64,000 nt of DNA from Planctomyces sp. (GTDB lineage Bacteria > Planctomycetota > Planctomycetia > Planctomycetales > Planctomycetaceae): positions 496,001 to 560,000 of the forward strand of contig JAHBXW010000001.1 in NCBI GenBank assembly GCA_019636235.1, given 5' to 3'. The translations under genes were made by a program, and so were the position numbers. Below the pieces are notes generated by a model, which saw only the letters and a list, made by a program, of their open reading frames with translations, was not told where the DNA came from and did not search any database. Shown here in pieces: positions 46,989 through 55,133 of this stretch. Within the stretch, counting starts at the first letter, position 1, and every line of letters starts with the position of its first letter.

Positions 46989-48662
46989 TCACCGGGCCAG
47001 CGGCTTGAACCGGATGCGGTGCGGCTGATCCGCCTCCGCCCCCAGACGTTCCCGACGCATCTGCTCGTACATCTTGTAGTTGCCTTCGAAGAACGTGACC
47101 TGGCTGTCCCCTTCAAACGCCAGAATGTGCGTCGCGACCCGGTCCAGAAACCAGCGGTCGTGCGACGACACCATCGCGCAGCCGCCGAAGCTCGCCAGCC
47201 CCTCCTCCAGCGCCCGCAAAGTGTCCACGTCCAGATCGTTCGTCGGTTCGTCGAGCAGCAGCAGGTTCCCGCCCGAGCGCAGCACCTTCGCCAGGTGCAC
47301 GCGGTTCCGCTCGCCGCCGGACAGGTCTCCCACGAACTTCTGCTGGTCCGACCCCTTGAACATGAACCGGTTGCAATAGGCCCGCGCATGGATCCGGGCC
47401 TTGCCGACCTCCAGCACGTCCTCTCCTCCGGAGATCTCCTCGTACACCGTCTTCGTCGGGTCGAGCGTGTCCCGCGACTGATCGACGTAGGCGAGGTCGA
47501 CCGTGTCCCCGATCCGCAGCGTCCCGGACGTGGGCTGCTCCTGGCCGATGACCATCCTGAACAGCGTGGTCTTCCCCGCTCCGTTGGGACCGATCACGCC
47601 CACGATTCCGCCGCGCGGCAGGTCGAATGACAGATCCTCGAACAGCACCCGGTCGCCGAACGCCTTGGTGATGTTTTCGGCCCGGACGACGAGGTCGCCG
47701 AGAGGGCGCGTGATGGGAATCTGAATGTCGGCCGCATCATCCCGCGCGTCGTACTCCTGCGACGACAGTTCCTCGTACCGCGCGAGACGGGCCTTGTTCT
47801 TCGTCGACCGGGCCTTCGGCGACATCCTGACCCATTCCAGTTCCCGCTTCAGAGTCTTCTGCCGCTTGTCCTCTTTCTTCTGCTCGACGGCCAGACGCGC
47901 CTGCTTCTGCTCCAGCCAGGCCGTGTAGTTCCCCTCGTAGGGAAAGCCCCGTCCCCGATCGAGTTCCAGGATCCAGCCCGCGGCGTTGTCCAGGAAGTAG
48001 CGGTCGTGCGTCACCGCCACGACCGTCCCCGGGAACCGCTGCAGGAACTGCTCCAGCCAGGCCACCGATTCCGCGTCGAGATGGTTGGTCGGTTCGTCGA
48101 GCAGCAGCATGTCGGGGTTCTGCAGCAGCAGCTGGCAGAGCGCGACGCGGCGCTTTTCGCCGCCGGACAGGTGCTTGACGAGCGCGTCCCCGGGGGGCAG
48201 CCGCATCGCGTCGCTCGCGACTTCCACCGTCCGGTCCAGCTCCCACAGGTTCAGGTGGTCGATCTTGTCCTGGACGGCCGCCTGCTCCTCCAGCAGCTTC
48301 TCCATCGCGTCCGGTTCGAGCGGCTCGCAGAGCTGCATGTTGATTTCGTTGTAGCGGTCGAGAATCGCCCGGGATTCCTTGACCCCTTCGTTGACGCACT
48401 CATCGACGGTCCGGTCGGGGTCGAACCGCGGTTCCTGCGCAAAGTAGGCGACCTTGATCCCCTTCGCGGGGCGGGCCGAGCCCATGAAGTCCTTGTCCTC
48501 GCCAGCCATGATCCGCAGCAGCGTCGACTTGCCCGAGCCGTTGTTGCCCAGCACGCCGATTTTGGCCCCCGGAAAGAACGCCAGCCAGATGTTCTCCAGC
48601 ACCGCCTTCTCGTCGTAGATGCGAGTGACGGCTTCCATACTGAAAATGTACTGCTGCGACAT
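46989..48662 (-). CDS. ettA: Energy-dependent translational throttle protein EttA (ABC-F)
   Basis: The product is 557 aa from the ATG at 48662 ([19 protein letters not shown]). Two ABC ATPase domains have Walker [10 protein letters not shown] and GPNGAGKTT, signatures LSGGEKRR and LSGGERNR, and Walker B LLLDEPTN twice. The ABC-F linker ([19 protein letters not shown]) and the EttA-specific arm within the first domain ([15 protein letters not shown]) identify EttA over other ABC-F proteins. It binds the ribosomal E site and gates the first elongation step according to ADP/ATP ratio. It is cytoplasmic with no membrane segments. A TATAAT lies 100 bp upstream of the ATG. It is a single-gene unit. 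Confidence 0.96.
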   Translation of the reverse strand: MSQQYIFSMEAVTRIYDEKAVLENIWLAFFPGAKIGVLGNNGSGKSTLLRIMAGEDKDFMGSARPAKGIKVAYFAQEPRFDPDRTVDECVNEGVKESRAILDRYNEINMQLCEPLEPDAMEKLLEEQAAVQDKIDHLNLWELDRTVEVASDAMRLPPGDALVKHLSGGEKRRVALCQLLLQNPDMLLLDEPTNHLDAESVAWLEQFLQRFPGTVVAVTHDRYFLDNAAGWILELDRGRGFPYEGNYTAWLEQKQARLAVEQKKEDKRQKTLKRELEWVRMSPKARSTKNKARLARYEELSSQEYDARDDAADIQIPITRPLGDLVVRAENITKAFGDRVLFEDLSFDLPRGGIVGVIGPNGAGKTTLFRMVIGQEQPTSGTLRIGDTVDLAYVDQSRDTLDPTKTVYEEISGGEDVLEVGKARIHARAYCNRFMFKGSDQQKFVGDLSGGERNRVHLAKVLRSGGNLLLLDEPTNDLDVDTLRALEEGLASFGGCAMVSSHDRWFLDRVATHILAFEGDSQVTFFEGNYKMYEQMRRERLGAEADQPHRIRFKPLAR

Positions 48663-48761
48663 GGACGCTTCGTGAACTGGACCCTGCTGGAACCGGCCGG
48701 CGTCGACCGATGGCCCTCCAACCCGGCAGGCAGCGGCGGCGGGGGCGCGAGAAGATCGGGA

Positions 48762-48767
48762 ATTATA
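48762..48767 (-). promoter_or_regulatory. -10 element (TATAAT) upstream of ettA
   Basis: A perfect TATAAT on the minus strand, unusual in this high-GC sequence, lies about 95-100 bp upstream of the ettA start and past the end of the phosphatase gene. No good -35 is seen at 17 bp, so only the -10 is called. Confidence 0.4.
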
Positions 48768-48922
48768 GGAGGTTCGCCGCGGAATTCTTCCGTGAATCCG
48801 AAACCCTGCGAGATCGTCGCAACCCCACTCCGGGGACACGGATCAGAAAATCCAGGGCGGGCGCTTTCCTGCGGGGACGGCCGCTCCGCCCGGCCGGGAG
48901 CGCGCCGTCGTATTGCCGGAAT

Positions 48923-49486
48923 TCAGCGAGCCTGGGCTCGTGCCGCCCGCACCCGCGCCACGTAGTCCCGGGCCGCCTGCTCAAGTTCCGGCGACTTCAG
49001 CCCCACCGCCTTCGCTTCCTTAAGCGCCGCCTCGTCGTCGAGGCCGCCATCCAGAATCCGGTGCGCCAGCCACACCGCGCCCACGCGGTTCGCCACCGCA
49101 CAGTGCAGCACAACGGGGCGTTCGCTGGCCTGAAGCAGCAGCTCACGAAGTCGATCGAACGTCTCGTCTGTCAGCTTGTTGAGCGAGCCGATCGGCACAT
49201 GCTCATAGTCCAGTTTCAGCCGTTCGACGGCCGCCCGCTCATCCCAGTCGATCTCCTCGTCCTCGCGGAGATTGATCACGGTTCGGACCCCTTCGCGCTT
49301 CAGGAGTTTGAAGTCCTCTTCACGCGGCTGGCTCGCCAGGAAGATGTCGCCGAACCGGTGCAGCCGGTCGATTTCGCCGCATTTCGCTGGCTCGAGTTTC
49401 GCGGGAGGATCGGCCGGCTTCTCCGCGGCGACGCCTGCAGCGAGAGTCAACGACAGCAGCCCGGCCAATGCGATTCGACAGAGCAT
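48923..49486 (-). CDS. Exported DUF442-like (beta-lactamase hydrolase-like) phosphatase
   Basis: The product is 187 aa from the ATG at 49486, with AGGAGAAAGG upstream. A signal peptide is present (MLCRIALAGLLSLTLAAGVAA). The dual-specificity-phosphatase-like fold has the substrate loop GDIFLASQPREEDF, VRTVINLREDEEID, and the P-loop H-C-A-V-A-N-R-V-G. The C-x4-R spacing is that of the DUF442/BLH family rather than the C-x5-R of classical tyrosine phosphatases. The catalytic Cys and Arg are both present. It would act in the periplasm; substrate unknown. In other bacteria this domain is fused to sulfur-metabolism enzymes; here it is free-standing. Confidence 0.85.
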   Translation of the reverse strand: MLCRIALAGLLSLTLAAGVAAEKPADPPAKLEPAKCGEIDRLHRFGDIFLASQPREEDFKLLKREGVRTVINLREDEEIDWDERAAVERLKLDYEHVPIGSLNKLTDETFDRLRELLLQASERPVVLHCAVANRVGAVWLAHRILDGGLDDEAALKEAKAVGLKSPELEQAARDYVARVRAARAQAR

Positions 49487-49626
49487 CAGTGAAACGCCTT
49501 TCTCCTGAGGCTGTCCCGGCAGGCGAGGCACGCGCGCCTCGCCGACTCCTGTGACGATCGGCCGGCGACACGCCAATTGAACGATCATTCGGCCCCATCC
49601 GAGTGTACGCGCAGCGGGACCGGAGG

Positions 49627-50523
49627 TCACGGCGCGAATTCGGGCCGCAGGCGTACCGGGAGGTCCGCCAATCGCGCCTCGCAGAACGCGGCGACCTCGG
49701 CCAGTTCAAGGCATCTCCAGCGCATCGCCACGAACAGCGAGGCGCACACGAGATCCGCCGTGGCTCCCGGATTTCGTCGATGTCCGTCGGCACGCAACCA
49801 CTCGTCGAGCGCCGCCAGTTCCGGTTGGGCCGCCGGCCCCGGCCAGCCAGCGTCCAGCACGCGCTGCGCCCGTCGCGCGCTGTCCCGCGCCAGTTCGCGT
49901 CCGCACTTCCGCGCGATGAGCGTGTCCGGCAGCGCGGCCATCAGCCGCAGGTGCGCCACAATGACGCGCTCCTCCAGGCCGCCGTGGTGGGAGGCCAGGG
50001 ACGGAACTCCAAGTTCCCACACGTCGCGAAACCCGTGCGCGTACTGATCGGCGATCGCGTCCCGCCCTGCCGCGAGGCGCATCGCATCGAGCAACGTCAC
50101 CGTCGGCTCAAGGGCGACGTCCTGTTCCGCCGACTGGCCAAGTCCCCCGGGCGCCGCGATGCGAATCGCGCGATACGCGCCGCAGGCGTCGGCGACCGTC
50201 AGGCCGTCCAGCGTGGCGGCGATGGCTTCCGGGAAGGGACGTGCGGCATCGGCGGCCGCGCATGGCGCCAGGAGCAGGCAGATGCCAAGGTTCGTGTTAG
50301 TCCCGACGATCGCACGGGTGGCCGCGACCGCCTGTTCGACCGCCTCGCCGATCCCGCGCTTGCCCGCCATCCCCAGCCAGGGGCTGGCCGCCTCTGCGGA
50401 CTGCAGGAAATCCCCGACGGTCAGGTCGCCAAATGAAGCCCCGGGATGCACGTTCCCCGGCTTCCGGCACAGCGCCTCAGCGACGCACGCCAGTCGCAGC
50501 AGTTCGTCCAGGCCGGCGATCAC
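49627..50523 (-). CDS. CitG-like triphosphoribosyl-dephospho-CoA synthase
   Basis: The product is 298 aa from GTG at 50523, which overlaps the stop of the upstream gene (GTGA), so it is translationally coupled. Family motifs: ALCRKPGNVHPGASFGD (KPG-x-V-x-x), GTNTNLGICLLLAPCA (nucleotide-binding), and RRNPGATADLVCASLF. CitG/MdcB enzymes make the prosthetic-group precursor of citrate lyase or malonate decarboxylase from dephospho-CoA and ATP. No citrate lyase gene is nearby. Planctomycetes and methylotrophs with tetrahydromethanopterin C1 genes carry a related CitG-like gene linked to that cofactor. That role is the likelier one here, by inference. Confidence 0.85.
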   Translation of the reverse strand: MIAGLDELLRLACVAEALCRKPGNVHPGASFGDLTVGDFLQSAEAASPWLGMAGKRGIGEAVEQAVAATRAIVGTNTNLGICLLLAPCAAADAARPFPEAIAATLDGLTVADACGAYRAIRIAAPGGLGQSAEQDVALEPTVTLLDAMRLAAGRDAIADQYAHGFRDVWELGVPSLASHHGGLEERVIVAHLRLMAALPDTLIARKCGRELARDSARRAQRVLDAGWPGPAAQPELAALDEWLRADGHRRNPGATADLVCASLFVAMRWRCLELAEVAAFCEARLADLPVRLRPEFAP

Positions 50524-52430
50524 TGCTTCACGAGGTTCGGCACCAGCTTCTTGAGATCGTCGATCGAAGCGCTGTTGGAAATCACCTTGCCGTCCTTGCC
50601 GACCAGAAACATCGTGCCGGGGGCGATCAGACCGTAGCGGATCGACAGCTCGCCGGAGTCCATGCCGCCGGCCTCCTGGATTTGCGGCCACGTCGCCCGC
50701 TGCTGACGCAGGAAATCGGCGACCGGCACCTCGGCCGGATCGAGGTTCACGCCCACGATCTCGAAGCCCTGCGGCTGATGCGTGCGATACAGCTCCGCGA
50801 GCTGCGGCGTTTCGTCGATGCTGGGCCGGAACCAGGTCGCCCAGAACACGACAGCGACGACTTTGCCGCGCAGTTTTGCGACGTCGACCGTGCCGTTCCC
50901 GCCCAGCGCCGGTCCGCTCAGGTTCAGGTCCTTGCCTTTGAGCCCCAGGCGGGTGATCGCGCCAGTCGCCCGTTTGCCCGCCGGGCTATTCGGATACTCC
51001 TTGGCCAGCGCCGCATACCACTTCTCGGCGTCGGCGAGGTTTCCATTGAATTCAATGATCGTCGACACCTGCCACATCGCCTCCGGCGCATCTTCCGACT
51101 TCGGATTCCGCTGCACGAAGTCCCGCAGGTTCTGCAGATGCTGCTCCTGAATCTTCTGATGTTCCGCGCTCGTCGAGTTCTGCATCTTGTCTGCGAATTC
51201 GGCGAGCAGCATCCGGAACTGCAGGAACGGCACCAGCGACGTCATCCGCGCGTCCTGCAGCTCCTTTTCGTACTCGCGGAGGCGATCGATGCCGTTGGGG
51301 AACGCGCCGCGCTGCGTCTCCCCCATCACGCCTTCGATCAACTGCTTCCACCACAGATCCTTGTCGCTTTCGGACTGCACGGTCCGCGCGATCTTCAAGA
51401 CGAGATCCGCCCGCTGCAGGTTGTAGGTTTCCACCGCCTTCAGGTCGGCGTCCGGACCGGGCGCCCGATCGTCCAGCTGCTTGAGTTGTTCGACCAGCCG
51501 CTGCCCTTCAGGCGACAGTCCCTCCGCGGGGGCCAGCGAGCCCGAATCCAGCGACTCCTGCATCAGGATGCCCCCCTCCAGCTGCAGGTCGGTGCCCTCC
51601 ATCGGCTGCGGAATGCGCGTCAGCTTCCAGACGTCTCCCACGCGCACCAGTTCGCCGATCTGGACAAAGCCCGGCGTATCGCCGTTCATCACCATCGCCA
51701 TGACGTTTTCATAGACGAACACGTCCTGGTCCCATTTTCCGGGCGAGACGGCCAACAGCGTCGGCAACCGCATCGAGCAGTCGAACCGCTCCCACACCGT
51801 GCTCGACTGAATCGTCTTCGAGTTGGCCAGCGCCGTCCGCATGCTTCCGGCGGGATCCTGAACGTTCGCCAGCAGGCGTTCCCCGATCCGCTCCGAAACG
51901 CCCAGCTTGCGCACGTCGTCCTTCGTCAGCAGCACCGTCTGCAGGGCCACGGGATCATTCGCCGCCATCGCCCGCACGGCCTCCAGTGTGGCCTCCTCCG
52001 CGGACAGCACTGCCCAACTGTCAATCCGGCCGTCCTCATTCGAGTCCACGCCGACGCGCGTGCCCGCGGTCCCCAGATACCGGTACTGATCCGCCTTCTT
52101 ATTCCCGTTGGTGTCGACCTCCCGATACACCTCGATGCCGAGGTTGAAGTACCGGTATTCGTTGACCTCGCCGTCGCCGTTCGTGTCCAGAAACCGACGC
52201 AGGACCTGCCCCTGCGGGCCGAACAGCACCCAGCCCGAGGCCTTGCCGCGGTTCTCAGATTCGACCCGGCACTGCTTGAGGTCCGCCTCTTTGGGCGTTT
52301 CGATCTGCACCCCCGCCCGCCTGGGCTTGAATGCCAGAATCTGCGCGGGCGTCACCTCGGCGGGCGCCGCCTGCGACGTCGCGGCAGCAATCAGAACCAG
52401 CGACGTAAGACCGGCGATCGATCCAGACAT
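50520..52430 (-). CDS. Exported TlpA/thioredoxin-like protein lacking the redox cysteines
   Basis: The product is 636 aa with a signal peptide (SGSIAGLTSLVLIAAATSQA). Residues about 85-140 contain three Asp/Asn-rich calcium-type loops (DTNGDGEVNEY, DTNGNKKADQY, DSNEDGRIDSW). A helical middle with TPR-like features follows (AEKWYAALAKEYPNSPAGKRA). The C-terminal AhpC/TSA-redoxin domain has GKVVAVVFWATW and GFEIVGVNLDPAE. The usual W-C-x-x-C is W-F534-R-P-S537, so both cysteines are gone and thiol exchange is impossible. It may bind or chaperone rather than reduce. A promoter with 17-bp spacing lies upstream. It is translationally coupled to the CitG-like gene, an unexplained pairing. Confidence 0.88.
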   Translation of the reverse strand: MSGSIAGLTSLVLIAAATSQAAPAEVTPAQILAFKPRRAGVQIETPKEADLKQCRVESENRGKASGWVLFGPQGQVLRRFLDTNGDGEVNEYRYFNLGIEVYREVDTNGNKKADQYRYLGTAGTRVGVDSNEDGRIDSWAVLSAEEATLEAVRAMAANDPVALQTVLLTKDDVRKLGVSERIGERLLANVQDPAGSMRTALANSKTIQSSTVWERFDCSMRLPTLLAVSPGKWDQDVFVYENVMAMVMNGDTPGFVQIGELVRVGDVWKLTRIPQPMEGTDLQLEGGILMQESLDSGSLAPAEGLSPEGQRLVEQLKQLDDRAPGPDADLKAVETYNLQRADLVLKIARTVQSESDKDLWWKQLIEGVMGETQRGAFPNGIDRLREYEKELQDARMTSLVPFLQFRMLLAEFADKMQNSTSAEHQKIQEQHLQNLRDFVQRNPKSEDAPEAMWQVSTIIEFNGNLADAEKWYAALAKEYPNSPAGKRATGAITRLGLKGKDLNLSGPALGGNGTVDVAKLRGKVVAVVFWATWFRPSIDETPQLAELYRTHQPQGFEIVGVNLDPAEVPVADFLRQQRATWPQIQEAGGMDSGELSIRYGLIAPGTMFLVGKDGKVISNSASIDDLKKLVPNLVKQ

Positions 52431-52499
52431 CGAATCCCACTCCGTTTCAAGGCCCGTGACCGAGAATGCCCGACGCCCCTGTCGAGCCCCTGTGCCAGA

Positions 52500-52528
52500 A
52501 GTGTACGGATTTTCCCAATGCGCGTCAC
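52500..52528 (-). promoter_or_regulatory. Predicted promoter of the TlpA-like/CitG-like operon
   Basis: On the minus strand GTGACG (52528-52523) and TACACT (52505-52500) are separated by 17 bp. They lie just past the cdsA stop and about 70 bp before the ATG at 52430. The match is moderate (4/6 at each hexamer). Confidence 0.4.
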
Positions 52529-52535
52529 GACGATT

Positions 52536-53432
52536 TCACGACGCGCTGATCGGCGGCCATATCAACCACCACAGCCACGCCACCGGCCCCGCATAAATCA
52601 CGCTGTCCAACAGATCCAGAAGCCCGCCGAATCCCGGAAACAGAGCCGCGGCGTCCTTCCGGCCCACGTCTCGTTTGATCAGCGATTCGCACAGGTCGCC
52701 GACCAGGCCGATCAACCCGAACGTCAGTCCCCAGGCGATCGCCCGACCGTGCGCCACGGCCCATTCCGGACCTGCCAGCCACGGCGTCGCGAACCGCAGC
52801 CACAGCCATCCTCCCAGCGCCGCGCCCAGCAGCGCGCCGACGAATCCGGCCCACGTCTTCCCCGGGCTCAGATGCGGCGCCATCTTCCGCCGGCCGAACA
52901 ACCGCCCCAGCGTGTAACCCCCGATGTCGCCCGACTTCACGGTAATCACCAGCGCCCCCAGCGCCAGGTATCCCCAGGCCCCTCCCTGCAGCCAACGCGA
53001 CTGAGCCGTCATCGCCAGCAGCACGCCGCAGTAAACCACCGCCAGCAACTCGCTGGCAGAAGTCTCCATCTCCGAGCCCGGCGCCCGGAAACGCACCGCC
53101 TGGCTCGCCAGCGACCCGAGCAGCCACAGCACGCACGCCGAGAGAATCAGTCCCGCCGGCCCGGTCTCCCGCAGAGCGGGCGCCTCGCCGAACCAGGGAA
53201 TCAGCCACGCCGCCACCACGACCAGCGATGATCCGACCGCCGCGCAGGCGAATCGAGGCCGCAGGTTGCGAACCGTGACGAGATCGCAGAATTCCCAGGT
53301 GCTGCGGATCGCCAGGACCTGACAGAGCAGGAACAGGACCGGCGCCGCGGGGCCGCTGCGGTGATCCAGCCAGAACAGACCGGCGAATGCGGGAACCAGG
53401 ATCGCGGAGATCAGCAGCCGCCAGCCAAGCAT
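52536..53432 (-). CDS. cdsA: Phosphatidate cytidylyltransferase
   Basis: The product is 298 aa. The membrane enzyme makes CDP-diacylglycerol from phosphatidate and CTP, the branch point of phospholipid synthesis. About eight helices and a C-terminal signature region are present: GDLCESLIKRDVGRKDAAALFPGFGGLLDLLDS (read as ESLIKRDVGRKD and FPGFGGLLDLLDS), plus KTWAGFVGALLGA. In the usual CdsA signature the second part reads P-G-H-G-G-x-x-D-R-x-D. Here the His is Phe and the Arg is Leu, although the K-R-x-x-x-R-K-D core is intact. This may be a planctomycete variant. It follows uppS by 66 bp on the same strand, the common uppS-cdsA order. Confidence 0.92.
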   Translation of the reverse strand: MLGWRLLISAILVPAFAGLFWLDHRSGPAAPVLFLLCQVLAIRSTWEFCDLVTVRNLRPRFACAAVGSSLVVVAAWLIPWFGEAPALRETGPAGLILSACVLWLLGSLASQAVRFRAPGSEMETSASELLAVVYCGVLLAMTAQSRWLQGGAWGYLALGALVITVKSGDIGGYTLGRLFGRRKMAPHLSPGKTWAGFVGALLGAALGGWLWLRFATPWLAGPEWAVAHGRAIAWGLTFGLIGLVGDLCESLIKRDVGRKDAAALFPGFGGLLDLLDSVIYAGPVAWLWWLIWPPISAS

Positions 53433-53498
53433 TTCAGCGTCCCGCGCCGCGGTGTCGCGAGCCTCCCGGGCGGCGCTCCGGAACGCCCCGCCGGCCCA

Positions 53499-54281
53499 TC
53501 AGCCCGAATTCGCTCCGGACGCGGACTCTCCCTTCAGCCCGCCGAAGCGGCGGTCCCGCGCGGCGAAGTCATGCAGCGCCTCGCGAAACTGCTCGGCGCC
53601 GAAATCGGGCCAGTACGTCTGGCTGACCCACAGCTCGGAGTAGCTCATCTGCCACAGCAGAAAATTGCTGACCCGCATCTCGCCGGCCGTGCGGATCATC
53701 AGGTCCGGATCGGACCGGCCGGCCGTGTCCAAGTGGTCGGAGATCATCTGCTCCGTCAGGTCGGCCGGGGCCAGCATGCCCGTTTGAGCGGCGCCCAGCA
53801 GCACCCGCACGGCGCGGACGATCTCGTCCCGGGCGCCGTAATCGAGCGCCAGGCACAGTCGCAGGCCGCGATTCCCCGCCGTCATCCGACAGGTTTCCTC
53901 GAGGGCCGCATGCACCGACTTTGGCAGCCGGTCGACCCGCCCGATCGAACAGAACCGCACGTCCTGGTCCATCAGCAGTTCGCGCTCGGACACCACATAC
54001 CGGTGCAGCAGATGCATCAGCAGTTCGAGCTCCAGCGCCGGACGCTTCCAGTTTTCGCTGGACAGGCAGTACAGCGTGAGTTGCTCGAGTCGGCAGCGGG
54101 CCGCCTCCTCGACGACGGCACGGACGCTCTGCACGCCGCGGCGGTGCCCTTCGATCCGCGGCAGGCCTCGGGCCCGCGCCCAGCGGCCGTTGCCGTCCAT
54201 GATGATGGCCACATGCCGGGGGAGCCGATCGGCTCGCAACCCCAGCTCAGCCAGTTCATCATCCGTATACGGCGCTTCCAC
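53499..54281 (-). CDS. uppS: Isoprenyl transferase (undecaprenyl diphosphate synthase)
   Basis: The product is 260 aa from GTG at 54281; a TTG seven codons upstream is the alternative and neither has a strong ribosome-binding site. Cis-prenyltransferase motifs are complete: HVAIIMDGNGRWA with catalytic Asp, GHRRG, LYCLSSENWKRP, DLMIRTAGEMRVSNFLLWQ and ELWVSQTYWPDF. It makes the C55 lipid carrier for cell-wall and glycan precursors. It lies between the csrA-like gene (stop 40 bp upstream) and cdsA. All three appear to be one transcription unit. In planctomycetes, whose peptidoglycan was long debated, an intact uppS-cdsA pair supports a lipid-carrier cycle. Confidence 0.95.
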   Translation of the reverse strand: MEAPYTDDELAELGLRADRLPRHVAIIMDGNGRWARARGLPRIEGHRRGVQSVRAVVEEAARCRLEQLTLYCLSSENWKRPALELELLMHLLHRYVVSERELLMDQDVRFCSIGRVDRLPKSVHAALEETCRMTAGNRGLRLCLALDYGARDEIVRAVRVLLGAAQTGMLAPADLTEQMISDHLDTAGRSDPDLMIRTAGEMRVSNFLLWQMSYSELWVSQTYWPDFGAEQFREALHDFAARDRRFGGLKGESASGANSG

Positions 54282-54320
54282 GTTCGACCGGCGACTTCCC
54301 AACAGATCCGCGGTCGAGGC

Positions 54321-54527
54321 TCAACAGTTCACAGCGACCGCGGCATCCGCAGGCCGCTCCACGCCGTCTGTTCCGTCGATCCGCAGGACGATTTCCTGAT
54401 AGCGGGGACGTCCGTTCGGCGACGACACCGCAAGTCTCACTTCATTGGAACTGTTGATCTCCAACACCCGTACGATCACGTCACCAACGACCATTGCCTC
54501 GTCGATTCCGCGTTCCACGACGTGCAT
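54321..54527 (-). CDS. CsrA-like RNA-binding regulator, diverged
   Basis: The product is 68 aa from the ATG at 54527, preceded by AAAGGTCAAGG. The central part matches CsrA/RsmA: M-V-V-G-D-V-I-V-R-V-L-E-I for the I-V-I-G-D-x-I-x-V-x-V-L-x-I core, then EVRLAVSSP for VRLGIxAP, and EIVLRI for EIYxxI. The start MHVVERG replaces MLVLxRK. The RNA-contact Arg44 position (V-H-R-E-E-I in E. coli) reads R-Y-Q-E-I here, so the key Arg is shifted or lost. It may be a diverged CsrA regulating mRNAs by binding GGA motifs, or an inactive paralogue. It has a promoter and a leader hairpin and heads the uppS-cdsA unit. Confidence 0.68.
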   Translation of the reverse strand: MHVVERGIDEAMVVGDVIVRVLEINSSNEVRLAVSSPNGRPRYQEIVLRIDGTDGVERPADAAVAVNC

Positions 54528-54560
54528 GCCTTGACCTTTGCGACGGACCTGAGATCGCGC

Positions 54561-54581
54561 GGCGGACTGGAATCGTCCGCC
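54561..54581 (-). repeat. Leader hairpin of the csrA-like gene
   Basis: GGCGGAC (54561-54567) and GTCCGCC (54575-54581) form a perfect 7-bp stem with a 7-nt loop, in the predicted 5' leader between the promoter (54594-54622) and the ATG at 54527. GGA triplets in the stem could be CsrA-type contact sites; that is a guess. Confidence 0.45.
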
Positions 54582-54593
54582 TGAGACGGAGGG

Positions 54594-54622
54594 ATTCTGA
54601 CCGAGCCGCCACGCGGCGGCAA
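54594..54622 (-). promoter_or_regulatory. Predicted promoter of csrA-like-uppS-cdsA
   Basis: On the minus strand TTGCCG (54622-54617) and CAGAAT (54599-54594) are separated by exactly 17 bp. The predicted transcript starts near 54587, leaving a leader of about 60 nt that contains the hairpin at 54561-54581. Confidence 0.5.
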
Positions 54623-54739
54623 CATCGCGCGGCGTCGAAAATGAAGGCTCCGCAAATTCGACCGACCGACCGCCGTTCCGCCCGCGCGCCGGTCTTGACA
54701 ACGCGACAACGACGCGCCGCTCGCGACGCGCGCCGCGCG

Positions 54740-55111
54740 TCACAGTCGTCCCATCACCGCCGCTTCACGGTCCCGGTAGTTCGGCAGCCGATCCGTCAGG
54801 CGCAGAGTCTTCAAGACATCCGCGTTCGTTCCGCTCAACCCGCTCAGCCGGAACGTCCCCTGATCGATCAACAAGCGCTTGTGCAGGGCCACCAGCTGAC
54901 CCACAAGATAGCTGTACAGCATGACCTGGTCGTCGACCTCCAGAACGATCCTCCGCAGGCCGTGCTCGTACGCCGTCCGGACGATCGTCTCCGCCAGCGG
55001 CGGCTCGCCGCTGTCGCCGGGATAGGCCTTCACCAGCCGGAAGAACGCCCACTCGGGGCTGGCTTCGAACTGCAGCTGCCAGCCTCCCGGCATTTCGATC
55101 GTCTGCGACAT
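54740..55111 (-). CDS. STAS-domain (anti-sigma-factor antagonist-like) protein
   Basis: The product is 123 aa. The predicted alpha/beta STAS fold shows strand LRRIVLEVDDQVMLYSYLVGQLVALHKRL (read as RIVLEVDDQVML and YLVGQLVALHKRL), then TFRLSGLSGTNADVLKTLRLTDRL, which mirrors the L-x-G-x-x-x-x-x-x-L-x-x-x-x-L end of SpoIIAA-like proteins. The usual D-S-[ST]-G phosphorylation motif is replaced by MLYSYLV, with a Ser at about the right place. It may work in a partner-switching pathway or as a stand-alone scaffold. No anti-sigma kinase is adjacent. It lies 22 bp downstream of gatB on the same strand and may be read through from it. Confidence 0.78.
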   Translation of the reverse strand: MSQTIEMPGGWQLQFEASPEWAFFRLVKAYPGDSGEPPLAETIVRTAYEHGLRRIVLEVDDQVMLYSYLVGQLVALHKRLLIDQGTFRLSGLSGTNADVLKTLRLTDRLPNYRDREAAVMGRL

Positions 55112-55133
55112 CCCCGGGTCCGCCCTTCTGCGT

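Noticed and set aside
50433-53231. 932-codon open frame on the plus strand opposite the TlpA-like and cdsA genes
   Set aside because: Arg/His/Gln-rich composition, no motif, spans two well-supported minus-strand genes.
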